A DNA stretch of 64,000 bases from Aeromonas taiwanensis (GCF_000820165.1 NZ_CDDD01000037.1:1-64000); one strand, 5' to 3'; shown: positions 26,090 through 34,586, counted from the first letter of the stretch. Numbers and translations: made by a program. Notes: generated by a model not told the origin, from the letters alone.

Positions 26090-26118
26090 AAAAGGGGAGC
26101 CCATAGGCTCCCCTTTTT
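26090..26118. terminator. Bidirectional terminator after puuP copy 2
   Basis: Stem AAAAGGGGAGCC/GGCTCCCCTTTT with loop CATA. It serves puuP on the plus strand and the converging repeat protein on the minus strand. Confidence 0.88.
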
Positions 26119-26159
26119 ACATCCACGCCCTCTTGCGGCGCATTCGTCGGTCCGGCAAC

Positions 26160-26624
26160 TCAGTATGCGCCGCTGTGGCGCAGCACGGCCCTGCCCGCCG
26201 CCTGGGCCGGATCGTCCACGACGTTTTCCACCCGCTGCCTGGTGTTCTTCGCCTTGCGATAGGCATCGTCCACCCCGGTGGCCTGGGCCGCCTTGCGCTT
26301 GGCGTAGTCCCCCGGGTTGTCGACCGCATCCTCCACCCGCTGCCGGGTGTTCTTCGCCTTGCGATAGGCGTCGTCCACCCCGGTGGCCTGGGCGGCCTTG
26401 CGCTTGGCGTAATCCCCCGGGTTGTCGACGGCATGCTCGACCCGCTGCTTGGTGCTGGCCGCCGAACAGCGGCTGTTGACCCCGGTCGCGCTGTTGACGG
26501 CCGAGCCAATCGCCACGTCCTTGGCGCTGCAACCGGAAGAGAGGAGGTTGGCCTGGGCCGGGAGGGCGCAGAAGGCCAGGGGGAGGAGGAGAAGGGACCA
26601 GGGTTTCATGACGACATGCTTCAT
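26160..26624 (-). CDS. Secreted protein with tandem 35-residue repeats, unknown function
   Basis: 154 residues from the ATG at 26624 (GGTGAG seven bases upstream; an ATG at 26609 is an alternative). A signal peptide ends near LPAQA. The mature N-terminus has Cys-x20-Cys (GCSAKDVAIGS...VNSRCS), also found in the next gene. Then come two nearly identical 35-residue repeats, each with RQRVE.AVDNPGDYAKRK and AYRKAKNT, and a third partial copy ending VVDDPAQAAGRA. The repeats are charged and probably helical. I do not recognise a known family. It is probably periplasmic. Confidence 0.7.
   Translation of the reverse strand: MKHVVMKPWSLLLLPLAFCALPAQANLLSSGCSAKDVAIGSAVNSATGVNSRCSAASTKQRVEHAVDNPGDYAKRKAAQATGVDDAYRKAKNTRQRVEDAVDNPGDYAKRKAAQATGVDDAYRKAKNTRQRVENVVDDPAQAAGRAVLRHSGAY
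26227..26436. repeat. Two 105-bp tandem repeats inside the secreted protein gene
   Basis: Copies at 26227-26331 and 26332-26436 differ at only about five positions, and a partial third copy begins at 26437. The unit is a multiple of three and keeps the frame, so copy number can change without frameshift. Confidence 0.85.
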
Positions 26625-26782
26625 GACAGACTCACCATTGCTAATGACATGGCGCCGCAGTCTACTCTCCCGGGTCGAACCCTGGCACCAGATAGCACCT
26701 TTATGTCCTTTTGGCTCCTCTTTTCCCGTTTGCTCCGTCAATTTCTAGCGCGACCTCTGGCCCAGCCGCCGGCTGCCCAACA

Positions 26783-26807
26783 GAAAGGGAGCCATTGGCT
26801 CCCTTTC
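26783..26807 (-). terminator. Hairpin after the second Cys-x20-Cys gene
   Basis: Stem GAAAGGGAGCC/GGCTCCCTTTC with loop ATT, 49 bases past the stop of the gene ending at 26856. The T-run is only moderate. Confidence 0.6.
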
Positions 26808-26855
26808 TTGCGTCGCACGGCGTGCCGCCTCGGCCCGGAATGGCCGACACCCGGC

Positions 26856-27167
26856 TCAGCCCTTGGTAACCACGGCGGTGGCCGCCGACTTGACCGGATC
26901 CTTCACCACCTTCTTCACGTCCTTGCCGGCCTCCTTGAGGCCATCGGTCTTGTCATCGATCGCCTTGGTGGTGTTCTTCTTCACCTCTTTCACTTCTTTC
27001 TTGGCATCCTTGGTCTTCTGATCCACCAGCTTGTCGGTATCACAGCGCCCCTTGACCCCCAGGGTTGCATTGAGGGCCTCGTTCTTGGCCGCCTTCTCGA
27101 GATTGCACTCGGCCTGGACGCCGGCAGACAACAATCCGAGGGAAAGACACAGTATCCATGCTCGCAT
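26856..27167 (-). CDS. Small secreted Lys-rich protein, paralog of the repeat protein
   Basis: 103 residues from the ATG at 27167. The signal peptide ends near AGVQA. The mature start carries Cys-x20-Cys (ECNLEKAAKNEALN...GVKGRCD), aligning with the neighbour by identical spacing and shared A, N, GV and RC positions. The rest is a lysine-rich, probably helical region ending KKVVKDPVKSAATAV, which parallels VVDDPAQAAGRAV of the neighbour. It has no repeats. The family is unrecognised. The two genes are 231 bases apart on the same strand with a hairpin between. Confidence 0.68.
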   Translation of the reverse strand: MRAWILCLSLGLLSAGVQAECNLEKAAKNEALNATLGVKGRCDTDKLVDQKTKDAKKEVKEVKKNTTKAIDDKTDGLKEAGKDVKKVVKDPVKSAATAVVTKG

Positions 27168-27375
27168 GACAGCACCACTCTCTTTGGTTGAAAGGACAAT
27201 CGTCAGCATATAACCCTGGCTGCCAAGTACAAGCACGATTTCGAACGACGCCCTTGCACCCTCCACACAGGGGGTGCGTCCGACAGTTCCTGACCCATTT
27301 GGTGGCAGCAAGGAGGCGGTGACGATCGATCCGCCCATCTCCCTGCCGTCATCAAACCATCATAAAAGTGTCACT

Positions 27376-27409
27376 TTGTCATATTTCTGTCATAGAGCGC
27401 TGCTGTAAT
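27376..27409 (+). promoter_or_regulatory. Pho box and -10 element of the Na/Pi transporter gene
   Basis: TTGTCATATTTCTGTCAT (27376-27393) matches the PhoB box CTGTCAT-A.A.-CTGTCAT nearly perfectly, with the two TGTCAT units 11 bases apart. A TGTAAT -10 hexamer follows at 27404-27409, the arrangement in which the box replaces the -35. This predicts induction by phosphate starvation. Confidence 0.8.
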
Positions 27410-27449
27410 GCGCCCGTCCAATTCAACGCAGCACGTCCCAAGAGGCCAC

Positions 27450-28604
27450 ATGCACAGCACCGCATCTTCCGCACCACTGCAGCCCCGCCGTACCGGCCCA
27501 CTGTTCAACTGGCTGGCGGTGATCACGCTGATCTACCTGATCCTGGTCGCCGTTGGCGCCGTCTCCCACGGCTTCAAGGGCTTCTCCGGCGGCGCCGAGG
27601 GTGCGGCCCAGATCTTCGCCTTCGCAAACAACCCCTTCGTGGCCTTGCTGCTCGGGATCCTCGCCACCGCCCTGGTGCAATCCTCCAGCACCGTCACCTC
27701 GGTGATCGTCGGCCTGGTGGCTGGCGGCCTGCCCATGGGCATGGCCATCCCCATGGTGATGGGCGCCAACCTCGGCACCACCATCACCAACACCATCGTC
27801 TCCCTCGGCCATATCCGGGATCGGGGCGAGTTTCGCCGCGCCTTCGCCGCGGCCACGGTACACGACTTCTTCAACCTGCTGGCGGTCTTCATCTTCCTCC
27901 CTCTGGAGCTGATGTTCGGCCTGCTGCAAAAGAGCGCCGAGTGGCTGTCCGGCTTGCTGCTGGGCTCCGCCGACATGTCGATGAAGGGGATGGACTTCAT
28001 GAAACCCCTCATCGAGCCGGCCATGAACGTCATCGACAGCGCCGTCGCCTTCCTGCCGGGCAAGGGGCCCGCCATTGCCACCATCGTCATCGGCATCCTG
28101 CTGATCCTCGGCTGTGTCACCACCCTCGGCAAGGTGCTGCAGCGGGTCATGGTAGGCCGCGCCAAGGAGCTGCTGCACAAGGCCCTGGGCCACGGCCCCC
28201 TGACCGGCATTGCCTCCGGCACCCTGGTCACCGTCATGGTGCAGTCCTCCTCCACCACCACCAGCCTGATGATCCCGCTGGCGGGGAGCGGCCTGTTCAG
28301 CACCCGTCAGCTCTACCCCTTCACCCTGGGGGCCAACATCGGCACCACCATCACCGCCCTGCTGGCCGCCACCGCCATCAGCGGCGCCGGTGCCCAGCTG
28401 GCGCTGACCATCGCCTTCGTCCACGTGCTGTTCAACCTGTTCGCCGTGACACTCATCTATGGCCTGCCCTTCCTGCGCGAGCTGCCCATCAAGGCCGCCG
28501 AGAACCTGGCCCGGGTCGGCAGCGAGAACAAGCTGCTTGCCCTGGGGTACGTGGCTGGGCTCTTCTTCGCCCTGCCCGCCCTGATGATGGTGGCCGCCAA
28601 GTAA
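27450..28604 (+). CDS. Na+/phosphate cotransporter, NptA-like
   Basis: 384 residues from the ATG at 27450 (AAGAGG upstream; the ATG at 27408 overlaps the -10 and is rejected). This polytopic inner-membrane protein has two inverted Na/Pi repeats, each with the QSSST signature (ALVQSSSTVTS and VMVQSSSTTTS), and GANLGTTIT/GANIGTTIT. Length and motifs match Vibrio NptA. It imports phosphate with sodium. The Pho box directly upstream supports this role. Confidence 0.88.
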   Translation: MHSTASSAPLQPRRTGPLFNWLAVITLIYLILVAVGAVSHGFKGFSGGAEGAAQIFAFANNPFVALLLGILATALVQSSSTVTSVIVGLVAGGLPMGMAIPMVMGANLGTTITNTIVSLGHIRDRGEFRRAFAAATVHDFFNLLAVFIFLPLELMFGLLQKSAEWLSGLLLGSADMSMKGMDFMKPLIEPAMNVIDSAVAFLPGKGPAIATIVIGILLILGCVTTLGKVLQRVMVGRAKELLHKALGHGPLTGIASGTLVTVMVQSSSTTTSLMIPLAGSGLFSTRQLYPFTLGANIGTTITALLAATAISGAGAQLALTIAFVHVLFNLFAVTLIYGLPFLRELPIKAAENLARVGSENKLLALGYVAGLFFALPALMMVAAK

Positions 28605-28620
28605 CGCCCACTGCCACCAT

Positions 28621-28646
28621 GAGGGGGAGGATCTATCCTCCCCCTG
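28621..28646 (+). terminator. Terminator of the Na/Pi transporter gene
   Basis: An 11-bp stem AGGGGGAGGAT/ATCCTCCCCCT with minimal loop is followed by GTTCATTT, 18 bases after the stop. Confidence 0.7.
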
Positions 28647-28742
28647 TTCATTTGCCAGTCCGGTCACATCCTGCCCGCCCCGGCTCGCCCTGACGCCCCG
28701 GCTGGGATAAGATGCCGTTCTCGCTCTCACAAGGGAAATTCG

Positions 28743-29213
28743 ATGAAATTCATTCTGATCGCGCTGCTGGTCGCCGGTGTCGCCTACTACTTCTTCACCA
28801 GCAGCAATAACAAGAAGCTGGCCGCGGAAAACGTGCGCATCGGCGCCCAGTTCCTCGCCGGCAATAAAGACAATCCGCTGGTGACCACCACCGCCTCCGG
28901 CCTGCAGTACGAGGTGCTCACCAAGGGCAACGGCACGGTTCACCCCACCGCCACCAGCAAGGTGAAGGTGCACTATGAAGGCAAGCTGCTGGACGGTACA
29001 GTGTTCGACAGCTCCGTCGCCCGTGGCGAGCCCATCGAGTTTGGCCTCAACCAGGTGATCCCGGGCTGGACCGAAGGGGTACAGCTGATGGTGGAAGGAG
29101 AGAAGACCCGCTTCTATATTCCCGCCAACCTGGCCTATGGCGATCGCGCCGCCGGCAAGATCCCGCCGGGCTCCGTCCTGATTTTCGACGTGGAGCTGCT
29201 GGGCATTCAGTAA
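28743..29213 (+). CDS. FKBP-type peptidyl-prolyl isomerase, membrane anchored
   Basis: 156 residues. One hydrophobic N-terminal segment (residues 2-19) is followed by a short linker and an FKBP domain from about residue 60, with VKVHYEGKLLDGTVFDSS, PIEFGLNQVIPGW and IPPGSVLIFDVELL. It catalyses proline isomerisation, and the anchor suggests a periplasm-facing domain. It lacks the N-terminal dimerisation domain of FkpA/FklB. AAGGGAAA is upstream. It is monocistronic. Confidence 0.88.
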   Translation: MKFILIALLVAGVAYYFFTSSNNKKLAAENVRIGAQFLAGNKDNPLVTTTASGLQYEVLTKGNGTVHPTATSKVKVHYEGKLLDGTVFDSSVARGEPIEFGLNQVIPGWTEGVQLMVEGEKTRFYIPANLAYGDRAAGKIPPGSVLIFDVELLGIQ

Positions 29214-29236
29214 GACCCCGCCCTCTCCTTTTCCCC

Positions 29237-29260
29237 AGGGCCGGCCACTGCGCCGGCCCT
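29237..29260 (+). terminator. GC-rich hairpin after the FKBP gene
   Basis: Stem AGGGCCGGC/GCCGGCCCT lies 24 bases after the stop without a strong T-run. It may be a weak or Rho-assisted terminator. Confidence 0.45.
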
Positions 29261-29439
29261 CTCGTTACCGCCCTCCTCCCCCATCACTATCTACCTATAG
29301 TGAACAGTGATTACACATCAGCATGGATTGTTAACCTCATGGCGTGAGCAGATAATGACCTCATCGTCAGCGGCACCTCGCCCTGACCCCGGTCTTTGGT
29401 ACGCCGCGCGTACCTGCACACTGCATAGGGAGTCTCGTC

Positions 29440-30207
29440 ATGGCTATCGCCCCCGTCTGGTTCATCTCTCACGGCGCCCCGGATCTGGTCTTGCGCGACC
29501 AGCCGGCCACCCAGTTTCTCAAGCGCCTGCGCCTCGAGGGCATCAAGGGGCTGGTGGTGTTCTCCGCCCACTGGTTCAGCCGCAGCGAGCTGCAGATCAA
29601 CGTCGAACCCAGCCCGGCCCTGATGTACGACTTCTATGGCTTCCCCGAGCCGCTCTACCATATCCGCTGGCCTGCCAGCAGCCCCCAGTGGCTGCAGGAA
29701 GCGGTGAGCGATCAGTTGCTGCTGACCGGCATGCCCGCCACCCCGGTGCGCCGTGAGCTGGACCACGGCGTCTGGTCCCCCCTCTCCCTGATGGATCCTC
29801 ACAGCGAGATCCCCCTGGTGCAGCTCTCCCTGCCGGCCAGCTTCAGCCCGGATCAGCTGTGGCGGCTGGGGGAAGCCCTGCGGGGCCTGCGCGAACAGGG
29901 GATCGGCATCCTCGCCTCCGGCGCCATGACCCACAACCTGCGCGCGCTCGGACCGGACGGCGCCCCGGTTCCCCAGTGGGCGAGCCAGTTCGCCCGCTGG
30001 ATGGAACAGGCCATGAGCGAGGGGGACAAGGCGGCGCTGGAAGATTACCGCACCCGGGCCCCCGGGGCAGTGGAATCCCACCCCCACGACGATCACCTGC
30101 GGCCGCTGTTCGTGGCGCTGGGAGCGGCGGGGCAGGACAGGCCGGAAAAACTGCACGACAGCTGGGACTACGGCAGCCTCTACATGGGGGCCTACCGGTT
30201 CGGTTGA
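29440..30207 (+). CDS. LigB-family extradiol dioxygenase, YgiD/DODA-like
   Basis: 255 residues. Metal-ligand motifs of the DODA-type class III extradiol dioxygenases are visible: SHGAPD near residue 10, FSAHWFS, ELDHGVWSPL and HPHDDHLRPLFVALGA. E. coli YgiD of this family cleaves DOPA at 4,5; the natural substrate here is unknown. The protein is cytoplasmic. AGGGAG lies eight bases before the ATG. It stands alone with its own terminator. Confidence 0.87.
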   Translation: MAIAPVWFISHGAPDLVLRDQPATQFLKRLRLEGIKGLVVFSAHWFSRSELQINVEPSPALMYDFYGFPEPLYHIRWPASSPQWLQEAVSDQLLLTGMPATPVRRELDHGVWSPLSLMDPHSEIPLVQLSLPASFSPDQLWRLGEALRGLREQGIGILASGAMTHNLRALGPDGAPVPQWASQFARWMEQAMSEGDKAALEDYRTRAPGAVESHPHDDHLRPLFVALGAAGQDRPEKLHDSWDYGSLYMGAYRFG

Positions 30208-30227
30208 GCGGGTGGCACGGCCACGGC

Positions 30228-30266
30228 GCCCGGACGGCGGTCAATCCGCCCTCCGGGCCTCTTTTT
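30228..30266 (+). terminator. Terminator of the dioxygenase gene
   Basis: Stem GCCCGGA.GGCGG/CCGCC.TCCGGGC with loop TCAAT is followed by CTCTTTTT. Confidence 0.85.
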
Positions 30267-30370
30267 ATGGGAATACACGCCAAATAAGGGACTCGTTATA
30301 GTCGTTTTCCGGTAGAATGGCCGCCTTTGAACAAGACCTGGCAAGGATGGCTGTCACGTCGGATGGCATG

Positions 30371-33300
30371 ATGAATCTCTTTCGAACACTGAGCCTGCTC
30401 TGCCTGCTGTGCCTGCAACCGGCCCTGGCCCTGACCCTTCACAGCCGTCACGCCGCCGAGATCCTCCCGCCCCGCTGGACCCAGGCCGAGCAGGCGTGGC
30501 TGCGACAGACCCCCCAACTGCGGGTCGGCATCCTGCGCCACGACTATCGCCCGTTCAGCATGATCCTCGCCCGGCAGCGTGTGGAGGGGCTCACCACCGA
30601 CTATCTCGACGTGCTGGCCAGAACCCTGCAAAAACCCCTGGCGCTGCGCGCCTTCCCCGACAAGGAAAGCCTGCTCGATGCCCTGCGCCGCGGGCAGATC
30701 CACCTTGCCAGCGTTGGCAACCTCACGCTGGCGGACACCGATGCTGCCGGTATCCGGCTGAGCGTCCCCTATTTCAGCTCGCCTCTCGTCTTCTCGGCTC
30801 CCAAAGCCCGTCAGGGGCCCCTGTTCGCGCCGGGTCAGCGCGTAGCGGCAGTCCAGGGGCAGATCGACACGGCACGCTTCAAGCGCTACTACCCCACCCT
30901 CACCCTGGAGACCTACCCCTCCAACATGGAGGCCTTCGACGCCGTCTTCTTCGGCCGTCAGGACATCTTGCTGGGGGACGCCCATGCCATGCACTTCCTC
31001 AACAGCGAGCGCTTCGACTACCTGCGCCAGCGTGGGGAGGCCCCACCCGAGCTCGCGCCGGCAGATTTTCGCTTCGCGATGCAGGCCGGCGAGCCTGTGC
31101 TGGCAGCCCTGGTCGACAAGAGCCTGGAGGGGATCGACATCGGGATCCGCAATGCCATCTTCACCCAGTGGAACGGGCCCATTCGCGACATGAACGACAG
31201 GAATGGCGAGATCTATGACGCCGCCGAGCGGGCCTGGATGCGCCAGGCCCCCCCCGTCAAGGTGTGGCTGATGGACAATCTCTACCCCTATGGTGCCCTG
31301 GATCACGACGGCCAGCTGGTCGGCATGACGGTCGACATGCTGGCCAAGGTGAGCACACGCACCGGCCTCACCTTCGAGTTCGTGAGCGCAGACTCCGAGC
31401 GCCAGCTGGCAGAAGCCCTGCGGTCAGGCACCATCGATCTCATTGGTGCCATCTCCCAGCAGGTGGCCGAGCGCTACGGGCTGCTCACCTCCATTCCCTA
31501 CGCCACCGACAACATCTATGTGATCCTCACTCGCCAGGACGAGCACACCATCGACTCCCTCCAGAGCCTGGCGGGCAGGACGGTGGCAATGACGCGCCAC
31601 ACCCCGCTCGCAGAGAGGCTCACTGGCAGCAAGATCACCCTGGTGGAGAGTGCCGCCCAGGCGATGGATGCGCTCGATTGGGGGCAACTGGACGCCGCCA
31701 TCGTGCCGCTCTACTTCGCCCGTCACGCGCTGGAGAACGATCCCCGGGCCCGGCTGCGCATCGCCGGCCCCGCCGATGACGAGCCGATCCGGATGGGATT
31801 TGCCAGCCTGCCGGAGCACGGCATGCTGATGGGGATCCTCGACAAGACCCTGCTCGCCATTCCCCCCAACGAGCTGGCCATGCTGCGCTACGAGTGGCGC
31901 AACCGCAAACTGCCGGTGCCCGGCTTCATGGAGCGCCACGCCCACGTTTTCTACCTGGTGTTTGTCGTGCTGCTCTCCCTGGCGCTGGCGCTGCTCTACC
32001 GCAACCGCATGCTCAACCGCCTCGCCCACACCGAGCAGGCCTCCCGCCAGCAGCTGGAGGCCCATGTCCGCTTTATCCGGGCCCTGGGGGAGAGTCTGCC
32101 CCACCCCATCGTCGTGCGGGACAAGAGCGGCAAGGTGCTGCTGTGCAACAGCAAGTACCTGACCCAGCTCGGCGCAGAGCCGGACGCCGTCATGGGCCAG
32201 CCCTTCGCCCGGGGGCTGGAGGGGGTGCTTGATGCCCGCAGCATCGCCAGACTCGAACAAGACTTTGCCAAGGTGTTGCGGGAGGGGCAGCCCGTCTTTG
32301 CCGATCGCCTCTTCAACCGGCAGGGGGAGCAGACCGACATCTATCACTGGATGGTGCCCTACTTCGATGGCGACGGGATCATCAGCGGGGTGATCGATGG
32401 CTGGATAGACATCACGGACCGCAAGCGACTGGAGGAGGCGCTGCGCCAGGCCAAGCTCCAGGCCGACAGCGCCAGCCGCGCCAAGAGCGACTTCCTCGCC
32501 ACCCTGAGCCACGAGATCCGCACCCCCATGAACGCCATTCTCGGCATGCTGGAGCTCGCCACCGAGGATCCCGCCCTCAGCCGCCGCAGCGGCGAGTGGC
32601 TGCGCATCGCCGCAGACTCCGCCAACGGCCTGCTGGATCTGCTCGGAGACAGCCTCGACATCGCCAGCATAGAGGCGGGCCAGATGACCCTGACACCGGT
32701 GCCGTGCGAGCTCACGCCGCTGCTGCAGTCGGTGACCCGGGTGTTCGCGGGCATGGCCGGGCAGAAGGGGCTGGCCTATGACGTCAGGCTGCCCGAGCGG
32801 CCCCTGCCGAGGGTGATGATCGACCCTCTTCGCCTGCGCCAGATCCTCTTCAACCTGATCGGCAACGCCATCAAGTTCACCGAGCAGGGCCAGGTGAGCA
32901 TAGCGGCCACCCTGGCCGGTGCACAGGCCGAGCCCGTGCTGCACCTCGTCATCGCCGACACCGGGGCCGGCATTTCGCCGGACAAGCTGCCCCGGCTGTT
33001 CACCCCCTTCTACCGCGCACACACCCAGGGCCACATCCCGGGTAGCGGCCTGGGCCTCAACATCGCCCGCATCCTGTGCCAGATGATGGGGGGAGAGATC
33101 AGCGTCCACAGCCGGGTCGGCGAAGGCACCCGGCTCGAGATCAGCCTGCCCCTGACACTGGCGGAGCACGCCCCGCTGCCTGCCAGGGCAGCGATTCCGA
33201 CTTCCCTGACGCCGCCGACCCGGCTGCGCATCCTGGTGGTGGATGACAACCACGCCAACCAGACCCTGCTGCGCCAGCAGCTCAAGCACCTGGGGCACGA

Positions 33301-33583
33301 CGTCAGCGTGCGCGCCAACGGGCTGGAGGCCCTGCGCGCCCTCACCAGTCATCCCTTCGATCTCGTCATCACCGACTGCCAGATGCCGGTCATGGATGGC
33401 TTCGAGCTGACGCGCAACCTGCGTGCCCGTGGCCATGAGCTGCCCGTCTGGGGGTTCACCGCCCACGCCCAGCCCCGTGAGCGGGAGCTCTGCCTGGCCG
33501 CCGGCATGAACGACTGCCTGTTCAAGCCCATCGGCCTCGCCCGCCTGCGGGCGGCACTAGCCACCCTGGCTCATCGGCCCTGA
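30371..33583 (+). CDS. BvgS/EvgS-like hybrid sensor histidine kinase
   Basis: About 1070 residues. The order is signal peptide, two periplasmic solute-binding (Venus flytrap) domains (about 25-260 and 265-510), one membrane segment near residue 535, a PAS domain (570-690), HisKA with SHEIRTPMNAI, HATPase with GNAIKFTEQG and DTGAGIS, and a C-terminal receiver with VVDDNHAN and the aspartate in ITDCQMPVMDG. Unlike BvgS it has no HPt domain. Ligand unknown; flytrap domains suggest a small polar molecule. The start is uncertain: adjacent ATGs at 30368 and 30371 both fit the signal peptide. No response regulator gene is adjacent. Confidence 0.87.
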   Translation: MNLFRTLSLLCLLCLQPALALTLHSRHAAEILPPRWTQAEQAWLRQTPQLRVGILRHDYRPFSMILARQRVEGLTTDYLDVLARTLQKPLALRAFPDKESLLDALRRGQIHLASVGNLTLADTDAAGIRLSVPYFSSPLVFSAPKARQGPLFAPGQRVAAVQGQIDTARFKRYYPTLTLETYPSNMEAFDAVFFGRQDILLGDAHAMHFLNSERFDYLRQRGEAPPELAPADFRFAMQAGEPVLAALVDKSLEGIDIGIRNAIFTQWNGPIRDMNDRNGEIYDAAERAWMRQAPPVKVWLMDNLYPYGALDHDGQLVGMTVDMLAKVSTRTGLTFEFVSADSERQLAEALRSGTIDLIGAISQQVAERYGLLTSIPYATDNIYVILTRQDEHTIDSLQSLAGRTVAMTRHTPLAERLTGSKITLVESAAQAMDALDWGQLDAAIVPLYFARHALENDPRARLRIAGPADDEPIRMGFASLPEHGMLMGILDKTLLAIPPNELAMLRYEWRNRKLPVPGFMERHAHVFYLVFVVLLSLALALLYRNRMLNRLAHTEQASRQQLEAHVRFIRALGESLPHPIVVRDKSGKVLLCNSKYLTQLGAEPDAVMGQPFARGLEGVLDARSIARLEQDFAKVLREGQPVFADRLFNRQGEQTDIYHWMVPYFDGDGIISGVIDGWIDITDRKRLEEALRQAKLQADSASRAKSDFLATLSHEIRTPMNAILGMLELATEDPALSRRSGEWLRIAADSANGLLDLLGDSLDIASIEAGQMTLTPVPCELTPLLQSVTRVFAGMAGQKGLAYDVRLPERPLPRVMIDPLRLRQILFNLIGNAIKFTEQGQVSIAATLAGAQAEPVLHLVIADTGAGISPDKLPRLFTPFYRAHTQGHIPGSGLGLNIARILCQMMGGEISVHSRVGEGTRLEISLPLTLAEHAPLPARAAIPTSLTPPTRLRILVVDDNHANQTLLRQQLKHLGHDVSVRANGLEALRALTSHPFDLVITDCQMPVMDGFELTRNLRARGHELPVWGFTAHAQPRERELCLAAGMNDCLFKPIGLARLRAALATLAHRP

Positions 33584-33590
33584 CTGGCCA

Positions 33591-33633
33591 CCGGCTGATA
33601 GCCAGGGCGCATTGGCGCTGGCTATCAGCCCGG
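33591..33633. repeat. Long inverted repeat after the hybrid kinase gene
   Basis: CCGGCTGATAGCCAG and CTGGCTATCAGCCCGG form a near-perfect dyad around GCGC-ATTG-GCGC. It starts eight bases after the kinase stop and sits directly before a second hairpin. Confidence 0.8.
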
Positions 33634-33640
33634 CAAGCGC

Positions 33641-33679
33641 CCAATAAAAAAGACAGCCCGTGGCTGTCTTTTTTATTGG
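33641..33679. terminator. Strong bidirectional terminator
   Basis: An 18-bp perfect stem built from CCAATAAAAAAGACAGCC and its complement with loop CGT, including A and T runs, between the converging kinase and YbfA-like genes. Confidence 0.92.
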
Positions 33680-33690
33680 CTGGCGCGTCC

Positions 33691-33891
33691 TCAGTAGAAG
33701 ATCCGCTCCCCTCGCTCGCTCATCTTGAGCCACACCGGCTTGGTGCTGGTCTTGTTCCAGATACGGTGCAGGTAGCTGTAGAAACGGGCGCGATCGCTGC
33801 GAAACAGCATCACCGGGAAGGCGAGCAGACCCGCCATCAGCACGAAGATGCGGCGAAGGATTATCTGAGTCAGGGAGAAGGGATGAAACAT
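33691..33891 (-). CDS. YbfA-like small membrane protein (DUF2517)
   Basis: 66 residues from the ATG at 33891. It has one hydrophobic segment (about residues 12-30), then SDRARFYSYLHRIWNKTSTKPVW, which closely resembles E. coli YbfA. Family function is unknown. A GAGG motif lies upstream at a rather long spacing. A reading from 33939 would add 16 unconserved residues. It ends at a strong terminator. Confidence 0.72.
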   Translation of the reverse strand: MFHPFSLTQIILRRIFVLMAGLLAFPVMLFRSDRARFYSYLHRIWNKTSTKPVWLKMSERGERIFY

Positions 33892-34102
33892 GATATGACG
33901 CCTCACTGGTAAGACCACTGAACAAAGATTACGCCACAAATTGTAGGATTACTACACCCATGAGGCCATTTTTTTGGAAAAAAACGGTCTTAAAGCCAGA
34001 AAATGAAAATGGGTTACATTTTTTAACCAAAAAACAACAAGCGTGGCAAAACGCGGCGGCTGGACCAGAGTTAACGGAGGAAGCACAGACAGGGGGAATA
34101 GG

Positions 34103-34390
34103 ATGAAACTCGCGGATGTGGCGATCCTGAGCGTACTGGGGCTGCTCGCCTGGTCACAATGGCAGGAGTGGCAGCTCAATCGCGAGGACGCCATCGACAT
34201 CGCCTATCATGGCACGCCTTCCCCCAGCCTGTGGCAGTGCGCGCTGCTGACCCAGCGGATGACCGCCCTGACCGAACACGGCGGTGAGCTGGCGTTTCAG
34301 TTCCGGGGGGAGGCGCTGACCGACATGGAGCACTATCTGCGCAAGGAGTGGCAACGACAGGGATGCGAACAGCTCACCGGGTCGCAATGA
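34103..34390 (+). CDS. Small protein with N-terminal hydrophobic segment, unknown
   Basis: 95 residues from the ATG at 34103, preceded by GGGGGAATAGG. Residues 5-18 are hydrophobic (VAILSVLGLLAW), giving a signal anchor or short membrane segment; the remainder is polar with two cysteines (Cys66, near the C-terminus another) and a PSPSLWQCALLTQRM stretch. I recognise no family. A dyad GGTTA-N8-TAACC lies 73 bases upstream in an AT-rich promoter region. It faces the tRNA operon. Confidence 0.55.
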   Translation: MKLADVAILSVLGLLAWSQWQEWQLNREDAIDIAYHGTPSPSLWQCALLTQRMTALTEHGGELAFQFRGEALTDMEHYLRKEWQRQGCEQLTGSQ

Positions 34391-34456
34391 CAGTGGCGAT
34401 ACAGGGAAAAACCGCGTGAGTGATCGTCGGTGACGAGTGACAAAACAGGGAGAATA

Positions 34457-34530
34457 TGGAGGCACGTTCCGGAGTCGAACCGGACTAAACGGATTTGCAA
34501 TCCGCTGCATAACCGCTTTGCTAACGCGCC
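34457..34530 (-). tRNA. tRNA-Cys (GCA)
   Basis: 74 bases with encoded CCA. The cloverleaf reads GGCGCGT acceptor, anticodon loop TTGCAAA within GCGGATT/AATCCGT, and GGTTCGACTCC T-arm. It is nearly identical to E. coli cysT. It is 56 bases downstream of tRNA-Gly on the same strand. Confidence 0.97.
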
Positions 34531-34586
34531 ATGCTGACAAGGCCTGAGCCTTGAGAGTGATGTCCATGATTGGTGCCATGGAGTAT

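Noticed and set aside
26227-26455. Possible CRISPR-like array
   Set aside because: Units are contiguous 105-bp coding repeats without spacers and keep the reading frame of a secreted protein.
34387-34456. A third tRNA (Leu) after tRNA-Cys, as in the E. coli glyW-cysT-leuZ operon
   Set aside because: The sequence downstream of tRNA-Cys shows no cloverleaf or CCA end.
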